From: Perkinsus olseni
Lineage: Eukaryota > Perkinsozoa > Perkinsida > Perkinsidae
Reading direction: 5' to 3'
Length of the DNA: 64,000 bases
Assembly (NCBI GenBank): GCA_013115135.1
Contig: JABANP010000001.1
Coordinates: 62,001 to 126,000 of the forward strand
Below the pieces are notes generated by a model that was not told the origin of the DNA, did no database searches, and saw only the letters and a program-made list of their open reading frames with translations. Positions 35,914 to 46,392 of this stretch are shown piece after piece (within the stretch, counting starts at the first letter, position 1; each line of letters opens with the position of its first letter). The position numbers and the translations under genes were made by a program.

Positions 35914-37215
35914 ATGATAATCACCATGGTCAGCATCATTATTCCTCTGTGGAACATATTCTTTCTTGATCGCATGACAGCAGTGTCTTCTATTCGTTTG
36001 TGATCTGTGTTATAAGTAAGACGAACAGCAAACAGTAGAAGTCACGAACCCGGCCCGCGATTGTGCTGCTAGAAACCTTAGTAGTGTAACAACACCGAGG
36101 CGGCCAGCAGCAGACCGTTCCTACTGAGAGGGCAATTCAGCCTCGTACACTACTTCCAGGAACGCTCGAGCGAGGACGGAGAACCTTCTTCAGCCACACT
36201 GGTGACTACCAACCGACATGGGACGCGAGAACTTCTACGCGTCAGTCGAGTTGCCTAAGAAATACTCGTTCACGATTCTGGTCTATCTCACGCTGAGATA
36301 TTCTCTTTTTTTGAATCGACGAGGCTCCGCAGCATCGAGCTCGCCGAGTAGCATCCCTCTTCGTCGTGTGAGGAGAGACTGCTACTACCATCTGGCATGC
36401 CTTGGTGGTAAAACTCCCCGCCGTGAAAGAATGAATCCAAGCGCAGCTGATTCAAGCCTCGCTTGTGTGAGTACTCAGTCGACACACCATCAGTTAAACG
36501 GAGAGCTGCTCTCCACGTGGCGATGGGAAGCGACCCCTTCAAGGCGGGATCACGGATTGGGCGCCCACAGCACGTGCTGACTTATGCGAGACGGTTTGAT
36601 GTCACTCTAACCATGTCCCCTTTGCCAGGCGTACCTCTTGCTACCGCATACCCTCTGTTGTCAGTGAATCATGCGTCGAGTCGTGAATTTCGAACGCTTT
36701 CGGAAAGATAAATGGTGAATCCTTGATGATGACGCCGTCATATTCTGAAAATACACCGATAAAGTGTAGAGTAACCGCCAGACAGCCGGCTGTCCCCTTC
36801 CGGCGCCACGATCCACTTTGATCTCATGCAGGATAGTAACAACTACGTTCTTTGCTGCTGCCTGCCCACCTTGCTCTTTGTGCGCCTTGTGGTGCCGTAC
36901 CCCCACTGGCATGTCAACCACGCTACGTACGACACTAGTGGTACGGACGTACGTACCACCGGTACGCACGCTCGTCCCAGCAAACACGTGCGTTCCTCGT
37001 CATGCTATTGAACATACGTTCACCCTAGATCCGCAAAGAGATCAGTTTTTCCCGAACTCTTCCCGAGTCCGGTTTTACCGTTGTTTAAACCTCGTCTCAA
37101 ACAGCCACACTGTACTGAGTTATAGCGCACTTACCTGATGTGGAATGTTAGACCCCATGCTGGTTGCTGGCGTCGATTTTGATGGTTGAATCGCTCCTAC
37201 GGCCTCATTCCCGAG
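35914..37215. other. Spacer
   Basis: A plus frame at 36218-36580 (MGRENFYASVELPKKYSF...) starts with ATG but has no supporting feature. Near 36930-36965 a GTAC-rich imperfect palindrome (GGTACGGACGTACGTACC) stands out. No gene supported. Confidence 0.35.
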
Positions 37216-37225
37216 TTCCTTATAG
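37216..37225 (+). promoter_or_regulatory. Putative spliced-leader acceptor, 37.3 kb gene
   Basis: TTCCTTATAG followed by CTTCT, 30 nt before ATG 37256. The same acceptor-like T/C-TGTAG-CT(T/C) element lies 31-33 nt before the ATG of the four paralogues, with no intron donor upstream. Confidence 0.5.
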
Positions 37226-37255
37226 CTTCTACTAGACCCACTCATTCTCTCAAAT

Positions 37256-38011
37256 ATGAAATTCATCCTAACTTGGTTGATGGTCGCTCAACTTCTGCTC
37301 CTCGTGAGGGCTCAGTATTACGGCAGGTTCAAACACTCCTCCTCCAACTTCAGTCTGACCTATGATTTGTACGATGGGAATACTGTGGCTATGGTGTTCA
37401 CCAGGGCTGGTCAGTCCTTCGCTACCTGGACCTTTCCCTTCTATGGTTTCGATTCAACTTTCTTCATTGACACCGTACCCGAAGATACGATCCGTTGGTA
37501 CGATGGTATCGGTAGACTCTCCCCTGATGGCCGTCTGGGAGGGAATGATTTGAGGACTATGACGTTCGACGACGTTGACTCTCTGCGCGCCGACTTCCAA
37601 GGGCAAGAGCTCGAGTTCACCCGGGTCGGGTTCGAGTATGTTGCAGGCCTGTACGAAGGTGTCGATCCCTTGGCTCCTTATCTGAAGATCCTTGTCGAGG
37701 TGTTCCGAAACGGAGAACTGGATATACGGGTTGTGTGCCATGACAATGCTACTCCCTTCTCGGTCTTCCCCTTGGTGCAGAATAATGACCCTTACCTACA
37801 CTACGCCTTACAGCCGACTGAGTTCAGCTCGCAGGGACAGCTTCTCGGCCAAGTGAGGGAAGTGTGCCCCGACAAGGATGTGGAGGATGGCGACTTCGCC
37901 ACGGTAACTTTCGCTACTCCGCGTCTCATCTACCTCACGCTTGGAGGAAAGCCGATTGCCCTCAGAAGGAATGGCTTCATCGGAACCCCCCGGACCTTCA
38001 CGCAGGGATAA
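37256..38011 (+). CDS. Secreted family protein, copy 1
   Basis: Intronless, 251 residues. Signal peptide MKFILTWLMVAQLLLLVRAQ. Family pattern: short N-terminal strand (YDLYDGNTVAMVFTRAGQSF), WYDGIGRLSPDGRLGGNDLR, DSLRADFQGQELEFTRVGFE, GVDPLAPYL, a mid Cys (VVCHD), FPLVQNNDPYLHYAL, LGQVREVCPDKDVEDGDF and VTFATPRLIYLTLGGKP. Two Cys are conserved across copies and could form a disulphide. I recognise no known domain; the pattern looks like a beta-rich extracellular fold. It is the only copy on the plus strand and the most divergent in its N-terminus. Confidence 0.75.
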   Translation: MKFILTWLMVAQLLLLVRAQYYGRFKHSSSNFSLTYDLYDGNTVAMVFTRAGQSFATWTFPFYGFDSTFFIDTVPEDTIRWYDGIGRLSPDGRLGGNDLRTMTFDDVDSLRADFQGQELEFTRVGFEYVAGLYEGVDPLAPYLKILVEVFRNGELDIRVVCHDNATPFSVFPLVQNNDPYLHYALQPTEFSSQGQLLGQVREVCPDKDVEDGDFATVTFATPRLIYLTLGGKPIALRRNGFIGTPRTFTQG

Positions 38012-38982
38012 ATTCCGGTGATAGTATTATCCAGACCCTGGTCAGCCTTGCACCCATCGAAGAGGTCCTCCGGGAGAGCGAAGCGAGTTTGGGTCTCGTT
38101 CTTTTTTGTAAGTTTGTGTCGTATTGTGAGCACATAGCAAGCATGAAGTTTTCCTGCCAATTCTATTATTAAGGCAGGTGCCATCATGATGGACTTCATT
38201 ATTTCGGGTATTGTCTGTAGCACCATCTCACATGGTTCTTTCTTGTTACCCCACACCGAATTCTGCCGCACGCCGATCGTATTATTCCGGCAGCAAGCAC
38301 CTTTCTGTACCGGTGGTGGCCGTGGCCGTCGGCCGTTAGTAAAGTCATTCATCAAGTAGACGACAGGAGGATCAGTTTTTCACTGATTGTTAACACAATT
38401 TCTCTGGTGGTGTGCACTTTGCGTTTCGCAAGTTCCAACAGTCCTTCGCGTAATATCCCAGCTACGGGATTGGCAAGATCCTTGATCCAGCGATCTGCTC
38501 TCGAGGATTCGGTGACGGGAACCCGGTCAGTGTGACGGCCCATTAAAGACTGTGTCCGATGGCATTCCGGGGCAGGGTCGTTGCCATCAGTGCGGCCACC
38601 TGGAGGTACTCAGTGGAAAAACGAAGAAATCTGTTCGCGCGACCCCTGGTTACCTCCTAGTTCGGTCGTACTACGGAGGCTACTCGAATTGATTTCTACC
38701 TGCTGGTCGAAGGCTATTCAGTAACTGAATAAGCCATTTTGTGTCGTTGTGATAAATTATTGGCGGCTGAAGGTCTCATCATTTACAGCTTTTTCCTTCC
38801 GGGATTTCGCCGAAATCTCGTTTTCTCCGAAATTTCGCTCCTCGGAGAGAGAGAATGAGAGCATTCTGTGATGGGTGGTATCCAACTGAAGTAACCCAAC
38901 ACCATGATTCTATTGATAACTATCACCGCCTTCCCAAAGCATACTGGTCTTCCGTCACAACATTGGACACATTCCTCCGTAC
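38012..38982. other. Spacer
   Basis: No gene supported. A near-perfect palindrome GATTTCGCCGAAATC lies near 38803-38817, with related CCGAAATTTCG beside it. Confidence 0.4.
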
Positions 38983-39427
38983 CTAACAAACGTCATCATC
39001 CCCATCATCCAGCATCGTGCTCCCTACGTGAGGTGGCATCATCAACACTGCCTTCTGCGGCGGCTGCTGCTGCTGAGGAGCAGCAGGCTGTGCGCTCCTC
39101 GTCCCCTCAGTGACGAGTCTACCCTCGAACAGATCATCAACGCTCGGAAGCTTCACTCCTCCTTCATCGTTAGCAGCCCCCTCTTGCTGCATCTTCTTTG
39201 CGACCGCCACACTCGTCCCTGAACGCGCGACAGTGCCAAGTCGAGCGTAGTGGACTTCCGACCAGAAGAGGTTATCCTTTTCAATTTCCCTGCCTCTTCT
39301 TCGTCTCCTCGAGATGACCGGCCTCTCTTGGCTCCCTGGCTGGCCTGCTGGACAGCCTCCGTCTCGGAGTCAGAGGAATCATAATCACCGAGCCCTAGCC
39401 CAGTAGTAGAGCCCTCCTGCCCACTCA
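38983..39427 (-). CDS. Small acidic/Ser-rich protein (probably nuclear)
   Basis: ATG 39427 (MSGQEGSTTGLGLGDYDSSD), then a Ser/acid stretch, basic GAKRGRSSRGDEEEAGKLKR, and a likely 44-nt intron ending GCGTTCAG (about 39279-39236). The frame continues TSVAVAKKMQQEGAANDEGG, VKLPSVDDLFEGRLVTEG and a Gln/Pro tract to TAG 38983. Basic KR clusters and acidic blocks suggest a nuclear protein; no domain recognised. An acceptor (GACCTTCAG) lies 7 nt before the ATG. The sequence just upstream reads as an antisense tRNA T-arm (GGTTCGATTCC on plus, 39448-39458). Confidence 0.5.
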
Positions 39428-39518
39428 TAGTACAACTGAAGGTCCCCGGTTCGATTCCCACCCTCACCACTTCTATTCAACAGTAGGAGCCCCTTGAAGA
39501 TGAATGATATTATATATA

Positions 39519-40587
39519 CTACACTGCAGGTTCCTCAGTGGCTTTCGGAGCAGCCGCCGGCCTCGGCGCTACCCCAAGAGCCTTCAGTAGATCTTTGAAA
39601 TGAATGTTCCTCTGCGTCGCTGAATTCTGCGGAGCCGCGGTCTGAGCCTTGGCTTGCTGCTGCTGTTCCTGTTGACGGATTTCCCGAGCCAGCTCTACCG
39701 CCTCCTCTTCACTGAGCCTGAGTCAGCCCCCTCCCCCAGGTTCCGATGAGCCCCCCGTATTACTTCTCCCCCATAGCCTTCAGCACGTACAGGAGACCGT
39801 CGATCGGCATGGTGTCGTCCTCTTCTTCATTCATCCTCCTGATTTCTCCCGAGGATTTGCCACCGAAGAAGAAGCGGGTTCCATCCTGTACGAAAAAATC
39901 CTAGGTCGAAGCTGGTTTGATACAGAATTACGCGGAGACCCTCCAGTTGAGCTGCTGTCGCCGAGCTTTGAATGGACTCATGCTCAGCCCGAGACACTTG
40001 ACGCAAGAAAGTCTCCTCCGAAATCTGATCGTAAGAATCCATGTCGCGGCTTGGCAGAAGGCTACTACGGACCTTCCCGGTTTCCTGAGGATCAGCGTCC
40101 ACAATCATTTGCTGAAGAGTGGCAGCAGGGCAGTTATAACCCAGAGATCGCAGCACAGTCGATAGCTCGTCCACAGGGATCTCTAGATAAACATGAGTAG
40201 CCGAAAAGGTGGTATGAGAGTACGCTCTACGCCCACGTGATCATCCTGGGGCCCTCGAGTGACGAAAGACTCCTGTTTTGAACAGGGACAAACCTCACCA
40301 AACAATTGGTACGACAATATATAATTGATGGTCCTCAACCATTTCCGAAATCCCACACTCTCGCTAAGCGTGCCCATTGAAACCGTCCAAGAGAATCAGC
40401 ATTTCCCCTCCTGGGCCAGAGTTAACTCCCCTGTGAGGTTTCCTCCCTACGCCATCCGACAACTCCATGGGCTGCACACCATCCTCCTCCCTGTACTATT
40501 ACCTCCCTCAGACTCCCTATCAAACATTGAGAAGGCTTCTTTAGCCTCGGCGATTTGATCAGACGATAAATGGCCGACAATTGACAT
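39519..40587 (-). CDS. EF-hand (calmodulin/centrin-like) protein with Gln/Pro-rich tail
   Basis: Exon 1, 40587-40503, gives MSIVGHLSSDQIAEAKEAFS and the start of EF-loop 1 (DRESEG/EIPVDE). A 320-nt intron follows. Exon 2 (40182-40073) is VDELSTVLRSLGYNCPAATL...VDADPQETGK, a typical second helix-loop-helix with a degenerate loop. Exon 3 starts at 40024 (ISEETFLRQVSRAEHES). A later frame reads DFFVQDGTRFFFGG and PIDGLLYVLKAMGEKLSEEE, then a Gln-rich stretch and KDLLKALGVAPRPAAAPKA to TAG 39521-39519. Joining exon 3 to that frame needs one G fewer in the GGG run at 39939-39941, or a non-canonical donor. Family members bind Ca2+ to regulate targets; here the loops are incomplete, so binding is doubtful. 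Confidence 0.7.
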
Positions 40588-41568
40588 TTGTAACTACTAG
40601 TACCATTATTAAGAGAATACCAACACAACCTCAAGAGGGTGAAATGAACAACAAAGTTATTAACGATTATGAACGCAGCACTCATCGCCGAGCTTCCATG
40701 TATCCGCTATCGGTAAATTGGCCAGCCACTTACTCAAAACCTCAACCATTCAGTGATCCGCTGCACACCAGTGTTGCACTGCCTGTCGTGACACAAACGA
40801 AAAACAAGCCACTGTCGGTGACTGAGCGTTGCCCTGGAGCCCGGAGACTTCGGATGAGGCCAGGCTGACTGGCTACCCTCATTTTAGCCTCACATATGAG
40901 TATTCTAAATGCCCAGTCAGTCATCATTAGTAACTTCACACGAGATGACAATTAGGATTCACTTGGATCTTTATTATTAGGACTCGAGCCCTCGTAAGAA
41001 AGCAAGGATTCTCGAGACCACAAGAGTCTTGCGACAAGACTGTGGTATCGCCGCCGTGGTGGTTTCTCTGTCGGCGGCGAGACATCCAATGACGATGATC
41101 TTTCCCCCTATGACTGTTCATTATTTTTTATTGTTGTACTGAGGTGAACTATCCTGACGCAAGATAGAAGTAGTATGTTCAACTTCGACGAAGCTGATCG
41201 TGGCGTTGCGTCCGGTTTAAGCTGGACTACCCCGTTAGGAGGCACAAAAAGAACGCCGAAAAAAAGTGGCCCCCATTCTCAGAAAGAAGACATAACATCG
41301 GTATCGTTACGACCTTTACACCGCAATCAGACAGCGGGCGAGCGAACAAGATGATACCATACAGCGCATATCGGGAAAAAGACATATGATAATACCCGAC
41401 CTCGGCAATATTAGCCGAAGACATTCCATAGCGTAGAAAGATGAAGAAAGAAAGAGTCGAAGAAATAATGATAAATTGTTACTATAAATTTTTGAAAATT
41501 ATGCTTATAGCCGAGCGTTTCTTTCCCTTCGGTTCGGAGATCGGAATCTCATGATGCCACATCAAGGT
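40588..41568. other. Spacer
   Basis: The first ~60 bp (40588-40650) is also found beside the duplicated EF-hand exon at 44.3 kb. The rest holds no supported gene. Confidence 0.4.
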
Positions 41569-42355
41569 TCAAAAGCTCGGCAGTAGAGCCCGCTTAGGGA
41601 AAGGCACAACAGTGGGGCCGTCATCGCTAACTCTTTTGACAGGGAACCGAAACCCTTGAAGGGGTAAGATGACAAGGTCCGGGGTTGCGAATGTTATCCT
41701 TGAGAAATCGCCTTCCATCAGGTACAGCTCGGGGCAGTGTTGCTCCACATTTTGGTGGAAGTGCTCCATTGAGTCACCTCCTTTAGAAGATAGACCGAAG
41801 CTCAGGTAGGGCCTCTCCTCTCGGACGAAGGAGAAGGTGAACTCATCCGAATGGTTACTACCACATACGACAATTATACTCATCGCTCCTTTTCCTATCG
41901 CCGCATTTACCGCAATATCCGGGGACTGCGTGAGAACCCCCACAAAAAAACCTGGGTAGACCTCGAAGCCCTAGGCGTATGAACCTGCGTCTTTCGCCTT
42001 CAAAGGAGCCGTATAAGGAGTCAGCGGTATTGTACTCTATCACCTGCAAGTCGTCTGGGTCGAACTTGCCCTCCGGATCCAGTTCTTTGAGACGCTGGTA
42101 CCAGGGACTGACTCCTCCGGCTGAGTCGCCGAAGTCGATTCTGTAGGTATGGTTAGATGTATGTCTCAAGGGATAGAGCCCGTCGGTAAAATATGGATGG
42201 CCACTCACAGAAAAGCTAAGACCAACCTTGCTTGTCTCGGTAACATCTACGACCACACGAGTGTCACCGAAGGAGTACAAGAATCGACCGGCAACCTGAG
42301 AGGCCGCGAAGGTGAGGGCTTGAGAGGTCATCAATATAGTGTGGGCGAATTTCAT
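41569..42355 (-). CDS. Secreted family protein, copy 2 (apparent frameshift)
   Basis: ATG 42355-42353 (the open frame begins upstream with GTG). Leader MKFAHTILMTSQALTFAASQ, then GRFLYSFGDTRVVVDV, YPLRHTSNHTYRIDFGD, WYQRLKELDPEGKFDPDDLQ and DSLYGSFEGERRRFIRLG. After that the frame must advance one base at the GGG run (plus strand CCC 41969-41971) to continue as FEVYPGFFVGVLTQSP and end near LVILPLQGFRFPVKRV. With one G fewer it aligns end to end with copies 3 and 4. Sequence error or a decaying copy; it cannot be translated as one ORF as written. Confidence 0.7.
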
Positions 42356-42386
42356 TGGCACGGAGACGGGGGCTGATTAACAGAAG

Positions 42387-42396
42387 CTACAAGAAA
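42387..42396 (-). promoter_or_regulatory. Putative spliced-leader acceptor, copy 2
   Basis: On the minus strand, TTTCTTGTAG followed by CTTCTG, 31 nt before the ATG; the same element precedes the other copies. Confidence 0.5.
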
Positions 42397-43435
42397 TCCG
42401 AGGGACTAAGAGGAAGCTGGATCTAGCAATGGATGGACGAAACATCCGCGGGTGTCACCAACAAGGAAATCGACTGAGGGGCTTCAGTTATTATGCACGC
42501 ATTGATATTCGTACGTGAGTACTAGCACGCATGGCAAAACGCATGGCCGTCACCGTGACGTGGAAATGGGTACGCTGGATTATCCGAGCAGCTATCTCGC
42601 TTTTTTACTCAGCGTGCAACAGCGCCGCTCCAGCCCGAAAGCCACAGAGAGCAGTCTGTGAGAAAATCGCAACTTTCGGGATAGTCTCACAGATGGCATT
42701 CGTTCTTGTGAGGGATGAATGTTGAGAGGTCGATAATGCAAATGATGGTGACACTCTAGCGTTTAGGGACAACATTCCTGTCATTCCTGAACCACAATTG
42801 TGTCATACCGCGTCGAGGCTGGGAAAGGGTAGTAAGCGCAGAAATGACCGAGGTCATCCTACCATCGACGTCGAGAATAGTTTCCAGGACATACTCTCCA
42901 CCAGCATTGTGTATGCGTTCGTGTCCCTGGGATACTGCTCCCACATGCATGTCCTGTGCGGGCTGATGGGACACTTTCCATGGATTGGATACACCTATTC
43001 ACAACATCATACCGTAGGATTCAATTGCGCTGTACTCTACTGGAGCGACTCCGTCGTAGGACGGTCTTCGCCACGACTTGGTCTTGTCTCGACTCGCAGT
43101 ACTTTTGTTATGCATCGGGAATGGTCGGATCCATGTTGGGAGCGGAGACAAAGTAAGGCTAGTGTCACGGTGACGTCTTCCCTGTATGGTCTAGCGCTTT
43201 GATGCGCTTCGCTCCGCTGTGCTCGAGACGAGACACTTCCTACATGGATTTATTTGGCCTTAGATGATTTAGTACGTCTCTTCCTGTGTGTTGAGTCCTA
43301 TGTCACCTGATACACCCGAATGGCACAACACGCTTTCTGAGTGGGGCATGATTCAACCAGAATATACTGGGCAATCACACAAGGGATGGTATTCACTGAG
43401 TGCTGATAACAATCCCCATCATCCCCTCTTCTCGA
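42397..43435. other. Spacer
   Basis: Plus frame 42798-43202 and others lack any motif or splice context. No gene supported. Confidence 0.35.
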
Positions 43436-43885
43436 TCACGGAGTCTCTATGCCTCTTTGCCATGTAGGCTGCTGCCAGGCTCTTATCACGACCCGTGACT
43501 TTCGGGCATAGTCAAGTATCCATGCACGTTCAGTTGTACGCAGTTGTCCAATGAGTATTCTGAGCATCGAATTCTGAGCCTGACTTGAAGTCAAGCTCAG
43601 TAGACCCCTTAGTGATCTGGTAGAATGCTGAAACAGCGACCTCCGATCGGGGGGCCGGAGCACGTTATTGTATGAGCATTCTACCCAAGTTGGGTAATCC
43701 AATTGAGCTTTTGCGACCACAAGGTTCTCGTGGGTGCCATGTCCACTTGCACACACGTAAGGTACAGCATTCTTTCTAGAGTTCCCTCCATGCGAGTCTG
43801 ACACGTCAAAACGACAGCCCTCGCACGCCATGCGAGCATACAGGATACAGGCTGGGAGCGGTGCTAGGAGCATTCGGTAGAACAT
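43436..43885 (-). CDS. Possible secreted Cys-containing protein
   Basis: ATG 43885 opens a 149-residue frame with a plausible leader (MFYRMLLAPLPACILYARMA), then CEGCRFDVSDSHGG, VCASGHGTHENLVVAKA and YPTWVECSYNN, ending Arg-rich. The first half with regularly placed Cys looks like a real extracellular sequence; the second half (Ser/Arg-rich) may read into an intron or 3' region. No family recognised. Confidence 0.35.
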   Translation of the reverse strand: MFYRMLLAPLPACILYARMACEGCRFDVSDSHGGNSRKNAVPYVCASGHGTHENLVVAKAQLDYPTWVECSYNNVLRPPDRRSLFQHSTRSLRGLLSLTSSQAQNSMLRILIGQLRTTERAWILDYARKSRVVIRAWQQPTWQRGIETP

Positions 43886-44228
43886 CGAGAACGCGGCCTT
43901 ATCTCCTTAAGGAGAGCCATCGCTCTAGTGAACATCTTCCATCGTTACCCTGCGATCCAGGTGAAACTAGCATTGCCGGACCAACGACTCTGAATTTTTC
44001 GTTGGATGCGGTGATGCCATCCAACGAGGCATGGCGTAAGATCGTAAATCTCTTGTCCTGATCTTATCATTTGTGATGTGACCTTTCCGTCAACTTAAAG
44101 GGGCACGCTCACCGACAGAGCGCGAGGTTTTTACTCTGTGTCAGTGTCGAACATTTCCTAGCACCTACGTCTATGGCATATGACGCCTCTCATGGTTTGC
44201 CCAATTCCATCCCGCCTCCGCCAATTAC

Positions 44229-44313
44229 CTCCCTCAGATTCCCTATCAAACATCGAGAGGGCTTCCTTGGTCTCGGCGATTTGGTCCGACGACAAATGGC
44301 CGGCAATTGACAT
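44229..44313 (-). pseudogene. Duplicated first exon of the EF-hand gene
   Basis: ATG 44313 gives MSIAGHLSSDQIAETKEALS and FDRESEG, ending at a GGTAAT donor. It has the same 85-nt length, phase and donor as exon 1 of the 39.5-40.6 kb EF-hand gene, with only a few substitutions. The ~60 bp upstream (GAGAATACCAACACAACC...AAGAGG) is duplicated too. No exon 2 equivalent follows in the 700 bp downstream, so this is a truncated segmental copy, not a retrocopy: the donor side is kept. Confidence 0.7.
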
Positions 44314-44379
44314 TTTTAAACTACTAATATCACTTTGAGAGAATACCAACACAACCACAAGAGGATGATAATGATAGCA

Positions 44380-45562
44380 TAATACAGCTTGTACCGAGCT
44401 GCATGCAGGAATGTAGCCACCACGCGACGTGACCGCATCTGCTGGTGGGGGCCGAGGCAGCAGCACTACATACTGCTTCAGCACTCCATCACCGCATCAA
44501 TTGCTCGACATCCATTCTCGCGGCACGTGGGAGAGTGGCCTCAATCTATTACTATACCATCATTGTTCAACCACCGTTCTCGCGCAACGTAGCATAGTGG
44601 CCTCATTTTTGCATGGTTTTATTACAGACTGCGCATGGTCGATTCAACCATTATAATCGTCCGCCCTAAAGTTTCACTGAGATCACCAATCGATGAGAGT
44701 AAGAATCCCAGCCACCCTTTACCTGTACGCGGGTCCGATATCAGCGATGCCGCGCGGGCCAGACTGAGTTCTGCTTCCACCTCCGGCGAGATTGGTGAGA
44801 GCCTCCCCGATGGTCTATCCCGAGTGGTATGGTAGGCGCCGAGATCATCACTTTCCCCTCTCTTGAACGACCTGCATTGAATAGCGTGGTCCTCCTAATG
44901 GATGAACAGCCATGTTCAGTACCCAATCATCAGCTGGCATCGCCATGGTAATACCACGTGATTCACCCGCGCATCAGCCACCTATGCGGTGAGCGGCGAT
45001 TCACCCCATTCCTCATGGCGATGGATGCTTCGTGTACCTCAATCGAAACTTGACTTCCAGTCCAGCAGTCCACTGGAAACTCGCACCTACCAGTAATTTG
45101 AGAGCTTCGGGTGGGCGACATACATGAAAGGCCGAAATACTCACGTAACGCAACAAGCAAGGCGTTGAAAGTGTTGCGTTAAACTTGCATCGGTGAAACC
45201 GACGGCGCAGTTGAGTCCCATTCTCACAAAGAAGCGGACTATTACTTGTACAAAAAGGAGCTCTGAAGAGCCACCGAATGTTCTGAGAAATGGCAAGTGA
45301 TCGGCAGAAGGCTTATACGCCTTAACTTGCAGCAAGCGATGAAAATATGATGCCGTTGGGGCCTACGGCAACACCATCACACAGCCAGTGTTGATGAATA
45401 GGCTGGGACGATGTCTACTAGCGACAGGATGAAAAATAGAGAGAAGATAATAGAAGTGTCGAGGCCGGATACTTTTTGTTCTCAGGCATCGACACTGACA
45501 ATGAGATCGACGATACCCGGACTGGGCCGAACCTTTATAATATAGCAATGAAATTCATTAAT
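44380..45562. other. Spacer
   Basis: Short frames only (for example 44635-44835 plus, from ATG 44635). No motif, leader or splice pattern; nothing supported. Confidence 0.35.
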
Positions 45563-46349
45563 TTAGTAGAGCCAGAGGCGGTGGCGGTGGTGGTGCAACA
45601 GGAATGGCGTCAAACTCTTCCTCTTGAGAGCGAATCGAGTCTCCTCAATGGGAATGTAGACAAGGTCCGGTGTAGCGTAGACAATCCTGGAGAAGTCGAT
45701 ATCTTCCACGTCCATCTCAGGGCAGACCTCCTTCACGTGGGCCTGGAATTCGTCTAAAGAATCTATTCCGGTCGGATTTGCAGCGAAGTGCAGGTAGGGC
45801 TGCTCCACTCGCTCGAGGGGGAAGGTGAAGAGAGCTGTCTGACGATCTCCACACCGAACGTCCACATCAATCATCCCATACCTTACTATAGCGGTAAGCG
45901 TGATATGGGGGGCCAGGGGATCGACGCCCTCGAAGACACCTGGGGATAGCTCAAAGCCGACCCTAATGAACCTTAGCCTTTCCTTCTGGAAGCTAGCGTA
46001 GAGGGAGTCACCGGTATCGTACTGAACAGTCTCCAAGTCCTCCGGTTGAAAGCTGCCACCAGGGGTGAGTCTTTCGACACCCCTCATACCAGTGGTGGAC
46101 CCCGTCATGGGAGCTGTCGAACGCGATGGCGTAGGCGTGACGACCTTGGGTAGGCCTCAAAGGGTAGGTGCCGTCGATGAAGGCCGGCTTGCCACGGCTA
46201 TCGTAGACAAGCGCGATGTACCCTCCCTCGTACACGTCGAAGGCCATACGTGTGTCATCACCGAAGGAGTACATAAACCGACCGACAGCCTGAGAGGCCG
46301 TGAAGGTGAGGGCTTGAGAGGCAATCAATATAGTGTGGGCGAATTTCAT
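45563..46349 (-). CDS. Secreted family protein, copy 3 (apparent frameshift)
   Basis: ATG 46349. Leader MKFAHTILIASQALTFTASQ, then GRFMYSFGDDTRMAFDVYEG, IALVYDSRGKPAFIDGTYPL and WYEG. The frame then moves by one base at the GGGG run (plus strand CCCC 46080-46083) and continues VERLTPGGSFQPEDLETVQY, DSLYASFQKERLRFIRVGFE, GVDPLAPHI, FPLERVEQPYLHFAANPTG, VKEVCPEMDVEDIDFSRIVY and TRFALKRK to 45563. Removing one G restores alignment to copy 4, its closest relative. The promoter region is also shared with copy 4. Confidence 0.72.
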
Positions 46350-46382
46350 TGGTAAGGAGATAGAGAGGCTGATAAGCAGAAG

Positions 46383-46392
46383 CTACAGGAAA
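46383..46392 (-). promoter_or_regulatory. Putative spliced-leader acceptor, copy 3
   Basis: Minus strand TTTCCTGTAG then CTTCTG, 33 nt before ATG 46349. Confidence 0.5.

Noticed and set aside
41123..41570. Mobile element or long terminal repeat in the AT-rich spacer
   Set aside because: No reverse transcriptase, transposase, terminal repeats or target-site duplications were seen anywhere in the window.
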